A stretch of 64,000 nucleotides of DNA from contig CAWHEG010000031.1 of assembly GCA_963828405.1 (NCBI GenBank), positions 3,504,028 through 3,568,027 of the forward strand, in the 5' to 3' direction. The notes beneath the pieces were generated by a model. The model made no database searches and was not told where the DNA came from. It saw only the letters and a list, made by a program, of their open reading frames with translations. Numbering within the stretch: the first letter of the stretch is position 1; each line of letters starts with the position of its first letter. A program made the position numbers and the translations under genes. Below, one piece after another: positions 28,141-36,925 of the stretch. Origin of the DNA: JANMJD01 sp963828405 (GTDB lineage Bacteria > Actinomycetota > Acidimicrobiia > Acidimicrobiales > Ilumatobacteraceae).

Positions 28141-29745
28141 ATGCAGATCGTCACCGGTGGCCGCGTGTTCACGGCCGATCCCGAACAGCCGTGGGCCGAG
28201 GCCGTCGTCATCGCCGACCGACGGGTGGGTTACGTCGGCGACGCCGAGGGCGCCCGGCGGTTCGCCGGTCCTCACGCCGAAGTCGTCGACACCACCGGCT
28301 GCGTCGTGCTCCCAGGGTTCGTCGACGCCCACGCCCACGTGCTCCCCACCGGCGCCGGGCTGCTCAAGGCGCAGCTCCGCAACGCCGGCTCGCTCGATGA
28401 GATCCACCGGCGGATCGTCGACTGGGCCGAGGCAAATCCGACCGCCCCCCGGGTGCTCGGACTCGGCTGGCTGTTCTCGGCCGTCCCCGACGGCCGGCCG
28501 ACGGCGGCGATGCTCGACGAGGTCGTCGCCGACCGCCCCGTCTACCTCGACGCGATGGACCTCCACTCGGTCTGGGTCAACTCCGCCGCGCTGGCCGAGA
28601 TGGAGATCACCGCCGACACCGCGGACCCGATCGGTGGGCGGATCGTGCGCGACGAGGAGGGCCACGCGACCGGCCTGCTGCTCGAGACGGCGGCCTCCGC
28701 GCTCGCCTGGCCGGTGTCCAACCGCGGCACCGATGCCGAGTACGACGCCCAGCTCCAGGCGACGATCGCCGCCTACCACGCCGCGGGGGTGACGACCACC
28801 GTCGACATGGCACTCGGCGAGGACTCGCTCGCGGTGATCGAGCGCGCCGAGGCCGGCGGTCGCCTCGAAATGCGGGTCATCGGCTACTGGATCATCCGCC
28901 GCGACGTCGACGCCGCCGTCGAGCTGGCCCAGGTGGCCCGGGCCGCTGAGGTGGCCGCCGCCCACCGCACGGGCCCGGTCAGGGTCGTCGGGATCAAAAT
29001 CATCGTCGACGGCACGATCGACGCCTGCACCGCGGGGATGATCGAGCCCTACTCGAACGGTCTCCCGGGCAGCGTGATCTGGGAGCCCGAGCCGCTGCAG
29101 CGTGTCGTGCTCGCCGCGGACGCCGCCGGGCTGCAGGTCGCCCTCCACGCCATCGGCGATCTCGCCGTGCGCTCGGCGATCGACGCCATCGAGGCGGCGG
29201 TGGCGGCCAACCCGGCGCGCGAGCGCCGGCATCGCATCGAGCACCTCGAGTACGTCGACGAAGCCGACATCGGCCGTCTCGCCCCGCTCGGGATCACGGC
29301 ATCGATGCAGCCCGTGCACATCGACCCGGCGATCTACGCCAACTGGGGGGCGATGCTCGGCGAGGCCAGGGCCCGGCGGGGTTTCGCCTGGCCGGAGTAC
29401 CTGTCCCACGGAACGACGCTCGCCTTCGGCACCGACACCCCGACCGCGCCGTACGAACCGCTGCCCAACATGTACATCGCTGCCACGCGCAGGTCGCCGG
29501 GCGACCCGTCGCTGGCCGCCCACCGCCCCGACTTCGCCCTGCCGGTCGACGAGGCGATCATCCACGGAACCCGCGATGCGGCCTGGGCCAGCTGCGCCGA
29601 CGGCGAGTGCGGGATGCTGCGCGCCGGGCTGGCCGCCGATCTGATCGTGCTCGACGGCGATCCGTTCGCCGGCGACCCCGCCGTCCTGCTGCGGTCGCGG
29701 GTGGTGCGAACAATGGTCGCCGGGCACACCGTGTACGGCCCGTAG
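28141..29745 (+). CDS. YtcJ-like amidohydrolase family protein
   Basis: The 534-residue protein from ATG 28141 has the amidohydrolase_3 hallmarks: DAHAHVLPTG in the first metal motif, a bridging Lys region in VVGIKIIVDG, ALHAIGDLAVRSAIDAIE, HRIEHLEYVD and FGTDTPTAPYEPLPNMY. These enzymes hydrolyse amide or related bonds of small molecules; the substrate is unknown. Upstream in-frame codons to 28045 overlap the divergent SHMT-like 5' end and look non-coding. It runs into kbl after 12 bases, so the two are probably one transcript. Confidence 0.85.
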   Translation: MQIVTGGRVFTADPEQPWAEAVVIADRRVGYVGDAEGARRFAGPHAEVVDTTGCVVLPGFVDAHAHVLPTGAGLLKAQLRNAGSLDEIHRRIVDWAEANPTAPRVLGLGWLFSAVPDGRPTAAMLDEVVADRPVYLDAMDLHSVWVNSAALAEMEITADTADPIGGRIVRDEEGHATGLLLETAASALAWPVSNRGTDAEYDAQLQATIAAYHAAGVTTTVDMALGEDSLAVIERAEAGGRLEMRVIGYWIIRRDVDAAVELAQVARAAEVAAAHRTGPVRVVGIKIIVDGTIDACTAGMIEPYSNGLPGSVIWEPEPLQRVVLAADAAGLQVALHAIGDLAVRSAIDAIEAAVAANPARERRHRIEHLEYVDEADIGRLAPLGITASMQPVHIDPAIYANWGAMLGEARARRGFAWPEYLSHGTTLAFGTDTPTAPYEPLPNMYIAATRRSPGDPSLAAHRPDFALPVDEAIIHGTRDAAWASCADGECGMLRAGLAADLIVLDGDPFAGDPAVLLRSRVVRTMVAGHTVYGP

Positions 29746-29757
29746 GGTAGCGGACCG

Positions 29758-30954
29758 ATGCGGCGCACCGATTTCCTGACCCGCCTGCGCGACGAGACCG
29801 ACGGCCTGCGCGAACAGGGGCTGTTCAAGGCCGAGCGGATCATCACCTCGCCCCAACAGGCGCACATCGACGTCGGCGGACGGCGTGTCCTCAACCTCTG
29901 CGCCAACAACTACCTCGGCCTGGCCGACCATCCCCTGTTGATCGAGACGGCCAAAGGGGCCCTCGACCACTGGGGCTTCGGGATGGCCAGCGTGCGGTTC
30001 ATCTGCGGCACCCAGCAGATCCACCGCGACCTCGAGCAACGGCTCTCGGCGTTCCTCGGCACCGACGACACGATCCTCTACTCGTCCTGCTTCGACGCCA
30101 ACGGGGGGTTGTTCGAGACGATCCTCGGCGAGCACGACGCGGTGATCAGCGACGCCCTCAACCACGCCTCGATCATCGACGGCATCCGGCTGTCGCGGGC
30201 GATGCGCTACCGCTACGCCAACAACGACATGGACGACCTCAGAGCCCAACTCGTCCGGGCCCGGAGCGACGGGGCCGAGACCGTGCTGATCGCCACCGAC
30301 GGGGTGTTCTCGATGGATGGGGTGTTCGCCGACCTGGTCGCGATCTGCGATCTCGCCGACGAGTTCGACGCGCTGGTGATGGTCGACGACTCCCACGCCG
30401 TCGGCTTCGTCGGCGAGCACGGCCGTGGCACCCACGAGCACCGCGGGGTGATGGGACGCATCGACATCATCACCGGCACGCTCGGCAAGGCGCTCGGCGG
30501 CGCCTCGGGCGGCTTCACGTCCGCGCGTGCCGAGATCGTCGGCTGGCTGCGCCAGCGCTCGCGCCCCTACCTGTTCTCCAACTCGCTGGCCCCGAGCATC
30601 GCCGCGACGTCGATCGCCGTGCTCGACCTCCTCGAAGGCGATCCCTCCCTGCGCCGACAGGTCCACGACAACGCCGAGTACTTCCGTTCGCGGATGTCGG
30701 CGCTCGGCTTCGAACTGGCCGGAGCCGGCCACGCGATCATCCCGGTGATGCTCGGCGACGCCCGCCTGGCCACCGAGTTCGCCGCCCGCATGCTCGACGA
30801 GGGCGTGTACGTGATCGGCTTCAGCTTCCCCGTCGTCCCCACCGGCCAGGCCCGTATCCGAACGCAGATGTCGGCCGCCCACACCCGTGACGATCTCGAC
30901 GTCGCCGTCGAAGCCTTCACCCGCGTCGGCCGAGCCCTCGGGGTGACGGCGTGA
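29758..30954 (+). CDS. kbl: Glycine C-acetyltransferase (2-amino-3-oxobutyrate CoA ligase)
   Basis: The 398-residue fold-type I PLP enzyme cleaves 2-amino-3-oxobutyrate with CoA to glycine and acetyl-CoA. Signatures are CANNYLGLADHP, FGMASVRFICGTQQIHRDLE, VMVDDSHAVGFVGEHGRGT and the PLP Lys in GTLGKALGGASGG. It precedes tdh, making the two-step threonine breakdown pathway. Its last codons and stop lie inside the first copy of a 92-base tandem repeat, so the usual tight kbl-tdh spacing is stretched to 180 bases. Confidence 0.95.
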   Translation: MRRTDFLTRLRDETDGLREQGLFKAERIITSPQQAHIDVGGRRVLNLCANNYLGLADHPLLIETAKGALDHWGFGMASVRFICGTQQIHRDLEQRLSAFLGTDDTILYSSCFDANGGLFETILGEHDAVISDALNHASIIDGIRLSRAMRYRYANNDMDDLRAQLVRARSDGAETVLIATDGVFSMDGVFADLVAICDLADEFDALVMVDDSHAVGFVGEHGRGTHEHRGVMGRIDIITGTLGKALGGASGGFTSARAEIVGWLRQRSRPYLFSNSLAPSIAATSIAVLDLLEGDPSLRRQVHDNAEYFRSRMSALGFELAGAGHAIIPVMLGDARLATEFAARMLDEGVYVIGFSFPVVPTGQARIRTQMSAAHTRDDLDVAVEAFTRVGRALGVTA

Positions 30955-31126
30955 GCGCAGCGAACGACGTGGCAGCCGAGCGACCGCCAGGGAGCCGGAT
31001 GCCGATGGGGCACGGGGGCGCAGCCCCCGCAGGAGTGACGGCGTGAGCGCAGCGAACGACGTGGCAGCCGAGCGACCGCCAGGGAGCCGGATGCCGATGG
31101 GGCACGGGGGCGCAGCCCCCGCAGGA
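30943..31126. repeat. Two exact 92-base tandem copies between kbl and tdh
   Basis: Copy 1 is 30943-31034 and copy 2 is 31035-31126; they appear identical. Each begins with GTGACGGCGTGA (the last codons and stop of kbl in copy 1) and ends in GCAGGA. Each holds the hairpin GGGGGC-GCA-GCCCCC. The end of copy 2 supplies most of the AGGAG ribosome site of tdh at 31123-31127, seven bases from its GTG. The duplication therefore inserted a second kbl tail and hairpin between the two genes. Confidence 0.92.
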
Positions 31127-31134
31127 GCCGTCCA

Positions 31135-32166
31135 GTGAGGGCGCTGGTCAAGGCAGAGCGGGGTCCTGGGCTGGTGATGGACGACGTCCCGGTGCCTGGC
31201 GTCGGTCCCAACGACGTGCTCATCCGCGTGCGCCGGGCCTCGATCTGCGGAACCGATCTGCACATCTGGAACTGGGACGAGTGGGCGCAGCACACGATCC
31301 CCGTCCCGCTCGTCGTCGGCCACGAGTTCATGGGCACGATCGCCGCACTCGGTGACGAGGTACGCGGTCTGAGCATCGACCAGCGGGTGAGCGCCGAGGG
31401 GCACATCACCTGCGGGCACTGCCGCAACTGCCGCGCCGGCAGGCGCCATCTGTGCCGCAACACCGTCGGTATCGGTGTCCACCGCGACGGGGCGTTCGCC
31501 GAGTTCATCGTGATGCCCGCCGTCAACGTCTTCCCCCTCCCCGAGAACATCTCCGACGACGTCGCCGGTTTCCTCGACCCGTTGGGCAACGCCGTGCACA
31601 CGGCGCTCTCGTTCGATCTGGTGGGCGAGGACGTGCTGATCACCGGCGCCGGCCCGATCGGTGTGATGGCCGTGGCCATCGCCCGCTTCGTCGGCGCCCG
31701 CCACGTGGTCGCCACCGACGTCAACGAGTACCGCCTCGCCCTTGCCCGGCGGATGGGCGCCACGCGGGCGGTCAATGTCGACGAGGTCGCCCTGGCCGAC
31801 GTGGAACGCGAACTCGGGATGACCGAGGGCTTCGACGTCGGCATGGAGATGAGCGGCAACGGCGACGCACTGCGCCAGATGCTGACGACGATGAACCACG
31901 GCGGGCGGATCGCCCTGCTCGGCATCCCCGCCCACGAGGTGTCCGTCGACTGGAACCTGGTGATCTTCAAGGGCCTGACGATCAAGGGCATCTACGGCCG
32001 CGAGATGTTCGAGACCTGGTACAAGATGGCCGCGATGCTGGGCAGCGGCCTCGACGTGAGCCCCGTGATCACCCACCACGTGGCCGCCCGCGACTACGCC
32101 GACGCCTTCGAGGTGATGCGCAGCGGGCAGGCCGGAAAGATCGTGATGGACTGGTCGCAGATCTGA
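31135..32166 (+). CDS. tdh: L-threonine 3-dehydrogenase
   Basis: The 343-residue zinc alcohol dehydrogenase family protein has the catalytic-zinc segment ASICGTDLHIWNWDEWAQ, GHEFMGTI, the structural zinc Cys group CGHCRNCRAGRRHLC and the Rossmann loop TGAGPIGVMA. It oxidises threonine to 2-amino-3-oxobutyrate, the substrate of Kbl. Start GTG 31135 is set by the AGGAG at 31123-31127. The conserved ending G-x-A-G-K-I-V-M-D-W is typical of Tdh. Confidence 0.95.
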   Translation: MRALVKAERGPGLVMDDVPVPGVGPNDVLIRVRRASICGTDLHIWNWDEWAQHTIPVPLVVGHEFMGTIAALGDEVRGLSIDQRVSAEGHITCGHCRNCRAGRRHLCRNTVGIGVHRDGAFAEFIVMPAVNVFPLPENISDDVAGFLDPLGNAVHTALSFDLVGEDVLITGAGPIGVMAVAIARFVGARHVVATDVNEYRLALARRMGATRAVNVDEVALADVERELGMTEGFDVGMEMSGNGDALRQMLTTMNHGGRIALLGIPAHEVSVDWNLVIFKGLTIKGIYGREMFETWYKMAAMLGSGLDVSPVITHHVAARDYADAFEVMRSGQAGKIVMDWSQI

Positions 32167-32196
32167 CGACCGGTGCCCGCCCCGTGGGGCCGGCCG

Positions 32197-32228
32197 GGCG
32201 ACGCATCCCGGGGTGGGCGAGGCGTCCT
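32197..32228 (+). repeat. 32-base direct repeat, left copy flanking the HEPN/MNT cassette
   Basis: This copy matches 33370-33401 at 30 of 32 bases. Both contain GGCG(A/G)-rich subrepeats ending in GGGCGAGGCGTCC. It lies just after tdh, before the HEPN stop codon at 32240. Confidence 0.9.
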
Positions 32229-32239
32229 CTAGGTTTGGA

Positions 32240-32665
32240 CTAACCTGGATCTTTCCCGAATCGTTCAGCCACGATCCGTTGGGCGAGTTCGACCAGGGCC
32301 CGAGCCTGTTCACAGGCTTGGGTCGCGTCGGTGGCGCTGATCGGCGTCGGGTCGTACTCGGCCCGGGTCTTGACCGACAACAGCCGACGAAGCCGATTCG
32401 CGGCGTCGCTTCCGATCTGGGGGAGCGCAGCAACCATCCGGACGACTTCGTCGTGGTCGTGACCCGCTGCCCGTTCACCCACCCGCAGTCCCAGGATCGC
32501 ATCACACGCGTTGATCCCGGCGTGCACTGCGTTCCCGGCAGCCGGGCTGTACCAACGCTCGCCCAGCGCCTGCTCGGCCGAGAGGAGGAACTCCTCGGCC
32601 TTGGTGGCGAACTGGAGCGCCTGGTGCGGCGTCACCGGTCGCGTGCGCGGCCGACCCCGCGTCAC
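32240..32665 (-). CDS. HEPN-domain protein (toxin of an MNT/HEPN pair)
   Basis: The 141-residue mostly helical protein fits the HEPN fold: two core helices (ALQFATKAEEFLLSAEQAL, AVHAGINACDAILGLRVG) and a late RLLSVKTRAEYDP, the position of the usual R-x4-6-H or A-x-Y-x region. HEPN proteins of this type are RNases or toxins controlled by a minimal nucleotidyltransferase partner that AMPylates them at a Tyr in the R-x-x-Y segment. Its ATG overlaps the stop of the upstream nucleotidyltransferase (ATGA), giving strict coupling. It is transcribed against tdh and the SDR gene around it. Confidence 0.8.
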   Translation of the reverse strand: MTRGRPRTRPVTPHQALQFATKAEEFLLSAEQALGERWYSPAAGNAVHAGINACDAILGLRVGERAAGHDHDEVVRMVAALPQIGSDAANRLRRLLSVKTRAEYDPTPISATDATQACEQARALVELAQRIVAERFGKDPG

Positions 32666-33264
32666 GCCCGCACCTTCTTCGATGCAGGCGTCAGCACGAT
32701 CTGCTCACGGTCGATCGACGCCCACAGCGGCTCACCCAGATCTCGCGTCGACCACTCCCGCTGACTGACCTCGAGCACCTCGACACCACTACCGGCATAC
32801 GCGCTCAGATCGCGCCGGAAACGATCGAGCGACTCGGTCCAGGCGTCGTCGTCGTCGGCCTTCGTCGGCCGGACGGCCAGCACGTCGATGTCACTCTCGC
32901 TCCCCGCCCGACCGGTCGCCACCGATCCGAAGATGGCGAGGTGAACGGGGGACGGCACGATCGATCGGCCAAACTCGGCGGCCCGACGCAACACGTCGGC
33001 CCGCAGCGAGCGGAGCTCACCGAGCAGCTCCACCACCCGAGAGCCCGGCACGAGCCGATAGAGAACGCTGGGCGGGACATCACGCCGCTCCGCCAGCCCC
33101 AACTCACAGAGCTGAGCCAGCACACGCGACGCCTGAGGCGTACTCACGTCGGCCAGCCGACCGATCTGGACCGTCGACATCTCCCGGCCGGCGTCGAGCA
33201 TCACCGTCAGCACCTTGCCCCGTGCACCCGGTACGAGCGCCGACACCGGTCGGACGAGATCCAT
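32662..33264 (-). CDS. MNT-type nucleotidyltransferase fused to an N-terminal winged helix (antitoxin)
   Basis: The 200-residue protein has a MarR-like winged helix (about residues 10-85, with MSTVQIGRLADVSTPQASRVLAQL) followed by a minimal nucleotidyltransferase core, IFGSVATGRAGSESDIDVLAV, with the G-S-x-x-x-G and D-x-D residues in place. MNT antitoxins AMPylate their HEPN toxin; the fused winged helix suggests it also represses its own promoter, where an inverted repeat is present. It has lower GC than neighbouring genes and is flanked by direct repeats, pointing to insertion as a unit. Confidence 0.82.
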   Translation of the reverse strand: MDLVRPVSALVPGARGKVLTVMLDAGREMSTVQIGRLADVSTPQASRVLAQLCELGLAERRDVPPSVLYRLVPGSRVVELLGELRSLRADVLRRAAEFGRSIVPSPVHLAIFGSVATGRAGSESDIDVLAVRPTKADDDDAWTESLDRFRRDLSAYAGSGVEVLEVSQREWSTRDLGEPLWASIDREQIVLTPASKKVRA

Positions 33265-33286
33265 CTCTCGAGATTACAACTTTCTG

Positions 33287-33303
33287 AAACGATCATTTCG
33301 TTT
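33287..33303. promoter_or_regulatory. Inverted repeat upstream of the MNT/HEPN genes
   Basis: AAACGA-TCATT-TCGTTT is a 6-base inverted repeat in an A/T-rich patch 23 bases before the MNT start codon. TAATCT on the minus strand nearby could be a -10 box for a short leader. It is a plausible self-regulation site for the winged-helix domain. Confidence 0.4.
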
Positions 33304-33369
33304 ACTTGCGCATTACGCCACCCTTTGACTCGTGTGCAGCCCTTGTTCGTGCGGCAACAGTCGAGGCTT

Positions 33370-33401
33370 GGCGAGGCGTCCCGGGGTGGGCGAGGCGTCC
33401 T
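33370..33401 (+). repeat. 32-base direct repeat, right copy flanking the HEPN/MNT cassette
   Basis: It matches 32197-32228 with two mismatches and ends 16 bases before the SDR start codon. The region between the copies (32229-33369) holds only the toxin-antitoxin genes and their promoter. Confidence 0.9.
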
Positions 33402-33417
33402 AGCTAGGGTGACGGTC

Positions 33418-34164
33418 ATGACCGAACGACGCGTGGCCATCGTTGCCGGAGCCGGCTCCTACGTCGGGCCCGATCTCGCCCGGGTGCTCGCCGCACGGGG
33501 CCACGACCTCGTCCTCGGCGATCCACCGGCCGATCTTGTCGACGAGTTGGAGCGGGCCGGGGCGGCGGTCCAGGCCGTCGTCGGCACCCGCGACCTGGCC
33601 GATCCCGAGGCGTCGGCGCGCCTCGTCGCCGCGGCGGTCGAGCGTTTCGGGCGGGTCGATTCGGCCACGGCGTTCACCGGGGCGATCGTCACCGGCCGGT
33701 TCATGAACTCGACCGTCGACGACTTCCGCAAAGTGCTGGACGGCTGCATGGTGGCCCCGTACCACTTCCTCAAGGCCGTGCTCGCCCCGATGATCGAACG
33801 GGGCGAGGGCGAGGGCCAGGTGCTGGTGATCACGAGTGCCAGCGCCGCCCGCGCCACCCCCGGGGCGCCGCTCTACTCGGCGGCCAGGGCCGGGGCGACC
33901 CATCTCGTGCGCAACGTCGCCGACGAGGTGGCCCGCCACGGCGTCCAGGTCAACGCCGTCGGCACGAACTACATGGACTTCCCCGAGTTCCGCCGGGCCA
34001 CCGGCGCCGACGACCCGACCGTGCGCGCCAGACTCGAGTCGCAGGTGCCCCTCGGTCGGCTGGGCACGATGGAGGAGTTCGCCCACTTCTGCGCCCCGTT
34101 CGTCGACGGCACCAGTCGTTTCACCACCGGCCAGTACGTGTCGTACGCCGGCGGCTGGGCCTGA
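33418..34164 (+). CDS. SDR-family oxidoreductase with an atypical active site
   Basis: The 248-residue protein from ATG 33418 (AGGGTG upstream) has a Rossmann start VAIVAGAGSYVGPDLARVLA, a variant of the usual T-G-x3-G-x-G, and the catalytic Ser in VLVITSASAA. The expected Y-x3-K reads Y-S-A-A-R, so the catalytic Lys is Arg. The N-N-A-G motif is also replaced. It may have altered activity or a binding role. The gene follows tdh across the toxin-antitoxin insertion and is 40 bases ahead of the acyl-CoA dehydrogenase. Confidence 0.8.
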   Translation: MTERRVAIVAGAGSYVGPDLARVLAARGHDLVLGDPPADLVDELERAGAAVQAVVGTRDLADPEASARLVAAAVERFGRVDSATAFTGAIVTGRFMNSTVDDFRKVLDGCMVAPYHFLKAVLAPMIERGEGEGQVLVITSASAARATPGAPLYSAARAGATHLVRNVADEVARHGVQVNAVGTNYMDFPEFRRATGADDPTVRARLESQVPLGRLGTMEEFAHFCAPFVDGTSRFTTGQYVSYAGGWA

Positions 34165-34204
34165 CCGATTGGCGTGGTCCGCGCCGGGCGTGTGGACTAC
34201 CCCG

Positions 34205-35346
<1,142 letters not shown>

Positions 35347-35370
35347 CACCCCTGGCGCGAAGATGGACCG

Positions 35371-36906
35371 ATGCCCGCCGTCCAGTTCCTGCGCACGTCC
35401 ACCGTCCGCCTGCATCCCGACGACGACGTCGTCGTCGCCGTACGCGACCTCTCCCCGGGGACCCGTCTCGCAGAGGAGTCGGTCACGGCCAACGACCACA
35501 TCCCCGCCGGCCACAAGCTCGCCACCCGGGCCGTCGCCGCCGGCTCGCCCGTCCGCCGCTACGCCCAGATCATCGGGTTCGCCTCGGTCCCGATCGCCGC
35601 CGGCGACCACGTCCACACCCACAACCTCTCGATGGGCCGGTTCGACCGCGACCACGACTTCTCAGCCGGGTACTCACCGACGGCATTCGTCGACCGGTCG
35701 GCAAGTTTCATGGGGATCCGCCGGGCCGACGGACGCGTCGCCACCCGCAACTACCTGGCGGTGATCTCCACCGTGAACTGCTCGGCCACCGTCTCCAAGG
35801 CGATCGCCGACCACTGGCGGGGCGGGCAGAACCTCGAGGCCTACCCCAACGTCGACGGCGTCGTCTCGCTGACCCATGCCAGCGGCTGCGGGATGGACGC
35901 CGGCGGTGAGGGACTCGACGTCCTGCGCCGCACGATCGCCGGCTACGCCACCCACCCGAACATCGCCGGTGTGCTCCTCGTCGGCCTCGGTTGCGAGGCC
36001 AACGGGCTCGGCGCGCTGATCACGGCCCGGCGCCTGGAGGAAGGGAACCGCCTCGCCGCCCTGAACATCCAGGACATCGGCGGGACGCGCCGATGCATCG
36101 AGGCGGGCATCGCCCTGCTCGGGGCGATGCTGCCGGCGGCCGACGAGGTCGAGCGCGAACCGGTGCCGGCGAGCGAGCTGATCGTCGGCCTGCAGTGTGG
36201 CGGCTCGGACGGCTATTCGGGGATCACCGCCAACCCGGCCCTCGGGGCGGCGGTCGACGAACTGGTCCGCCACGGCGGCACGGCGATCCTCTCGGAGACC
36301 CCGGAGATCTACGGCGCCGAGCACCTGCTGACCCGCCGGGCCGTCACCCCCGAGGTCGGCGCCAAGATCGTCAAGCACATCGAGTGGTGGGAGGACTACA
36401 CCGCCCGCAACCGCGGCGAGATGAACAACAACCCGACTCCGGGCAACAAGGCGGGCGGCCTGACCACCATTCTGGAGAAGTCGCTCGGCGCGGTGGCCAA
36501 GGGTGGCACGACCGGGCTGATGGAGGTCTACGGTTACGCCGAAGCCGTCACCACCAGGGGTTTCGTCTACATGGACACCCCCGGGTACGACCCGGTGTCG
36601 GTCACCGGTCAGGTCGCCGGGGGCGCCAACCTGGTGTGCTTCACGACCGGACGCGGCTCGGCCTACGGCTGCGTCCCCTCACCGTCGATCAAGCTGTCGA
36701 CCAACAGCCGACTATGGGAACGCCAGGCCGACGACATCGACGTCAACTGCGGCGAACTGCTCGACGGCGACGTGACGATGGCCGCGATGGGCCGGCGGAT
36801 CTTCGACGAGTTCCTCCGCGTCGCCTCGGGCGAGCCGACGAAGAGCGAGCGGTTCGGCTACGGCCACAACGAGTTCGCCCCGTGGATCATCGGCGCCACG
36901 ATGTAG
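35371..36906 (+). CDS. UxaA-family sugar-acid dehydratase (altronate/galactarate dehydratase type)
   Basis: The 511-residue protein joins an N-terminal SAF domain (about residues 10-95) to a UxaA catalytic domain with GIRRADGRVATRNYLAVI, HASGCGMD, GLGCEANG, LQCGGSDGYSGITANPA and CFTTGRGSAYGC. Members are iron-dependent dehydratases of hexarates, altronate or similar hydroxy acids. Fusing the SAF and catalytic parts is the altronate-dehydratase-like arrangement. No sugar-acid kinase or transporter is adjacent, so the substrate is uncertain. Confidence 0.85.
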   Translation: MPAVQFLRTSTVRLHPDDDVVVAVRDLSPGTRLAEESVTANDHIPAGHKLATRAVAAGSPVRRYAQIIGFASVPIAAGDHVHTHNLSMGRFDRDHDFSAGYSPTAFVDRSASFMGIRRADGRVATRNYLAVISTVNCSATVSKAIADHWRGGQNLEAYPNVDGVVSLTHASGCGMDAGGEGLDVLRRTIAGYATHPNIAGVLLVGLGCEANGLGALITARRLEEGNRLAALNIQDIGGTRRCIEAGIALLGAMLPAADEVEREPVPASELIVGLQCGGSDGYSGITANPALGAAVDELVRHGGTAILSETPEIYGAEHLLTRRAVTPEVGAKIVKHIEWWEDYTARNRGEMNNNPTPGNKAGGLTTILEKSLGAVAKGGTTGLMEVYGYAEAVTTRGFVYMDTPGYDPVSVTGQVAGGANLVCFTTGRGSAYGCVPSPSIKLSTNSRLWERQADDIDVNCGELLDGDVTMAAMGRRIFDEFLRVASGEPTKSERFGYGHNEFAPWIIGATM

Positions 36907-36925
36907 CCGAGGCGGGCGCCCCTGA

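Noticed and set aside
26734..32505. A very long open frame on the minus strand (over 1,900 codons)
   Set aside because: Only its last part (below 28056) encodes the SHMT-like protein. The rest is antisense to the amidohydrolase, kbl and tdh, which carry all expected motifs; such long shadow frames are common in high-GC DNA.
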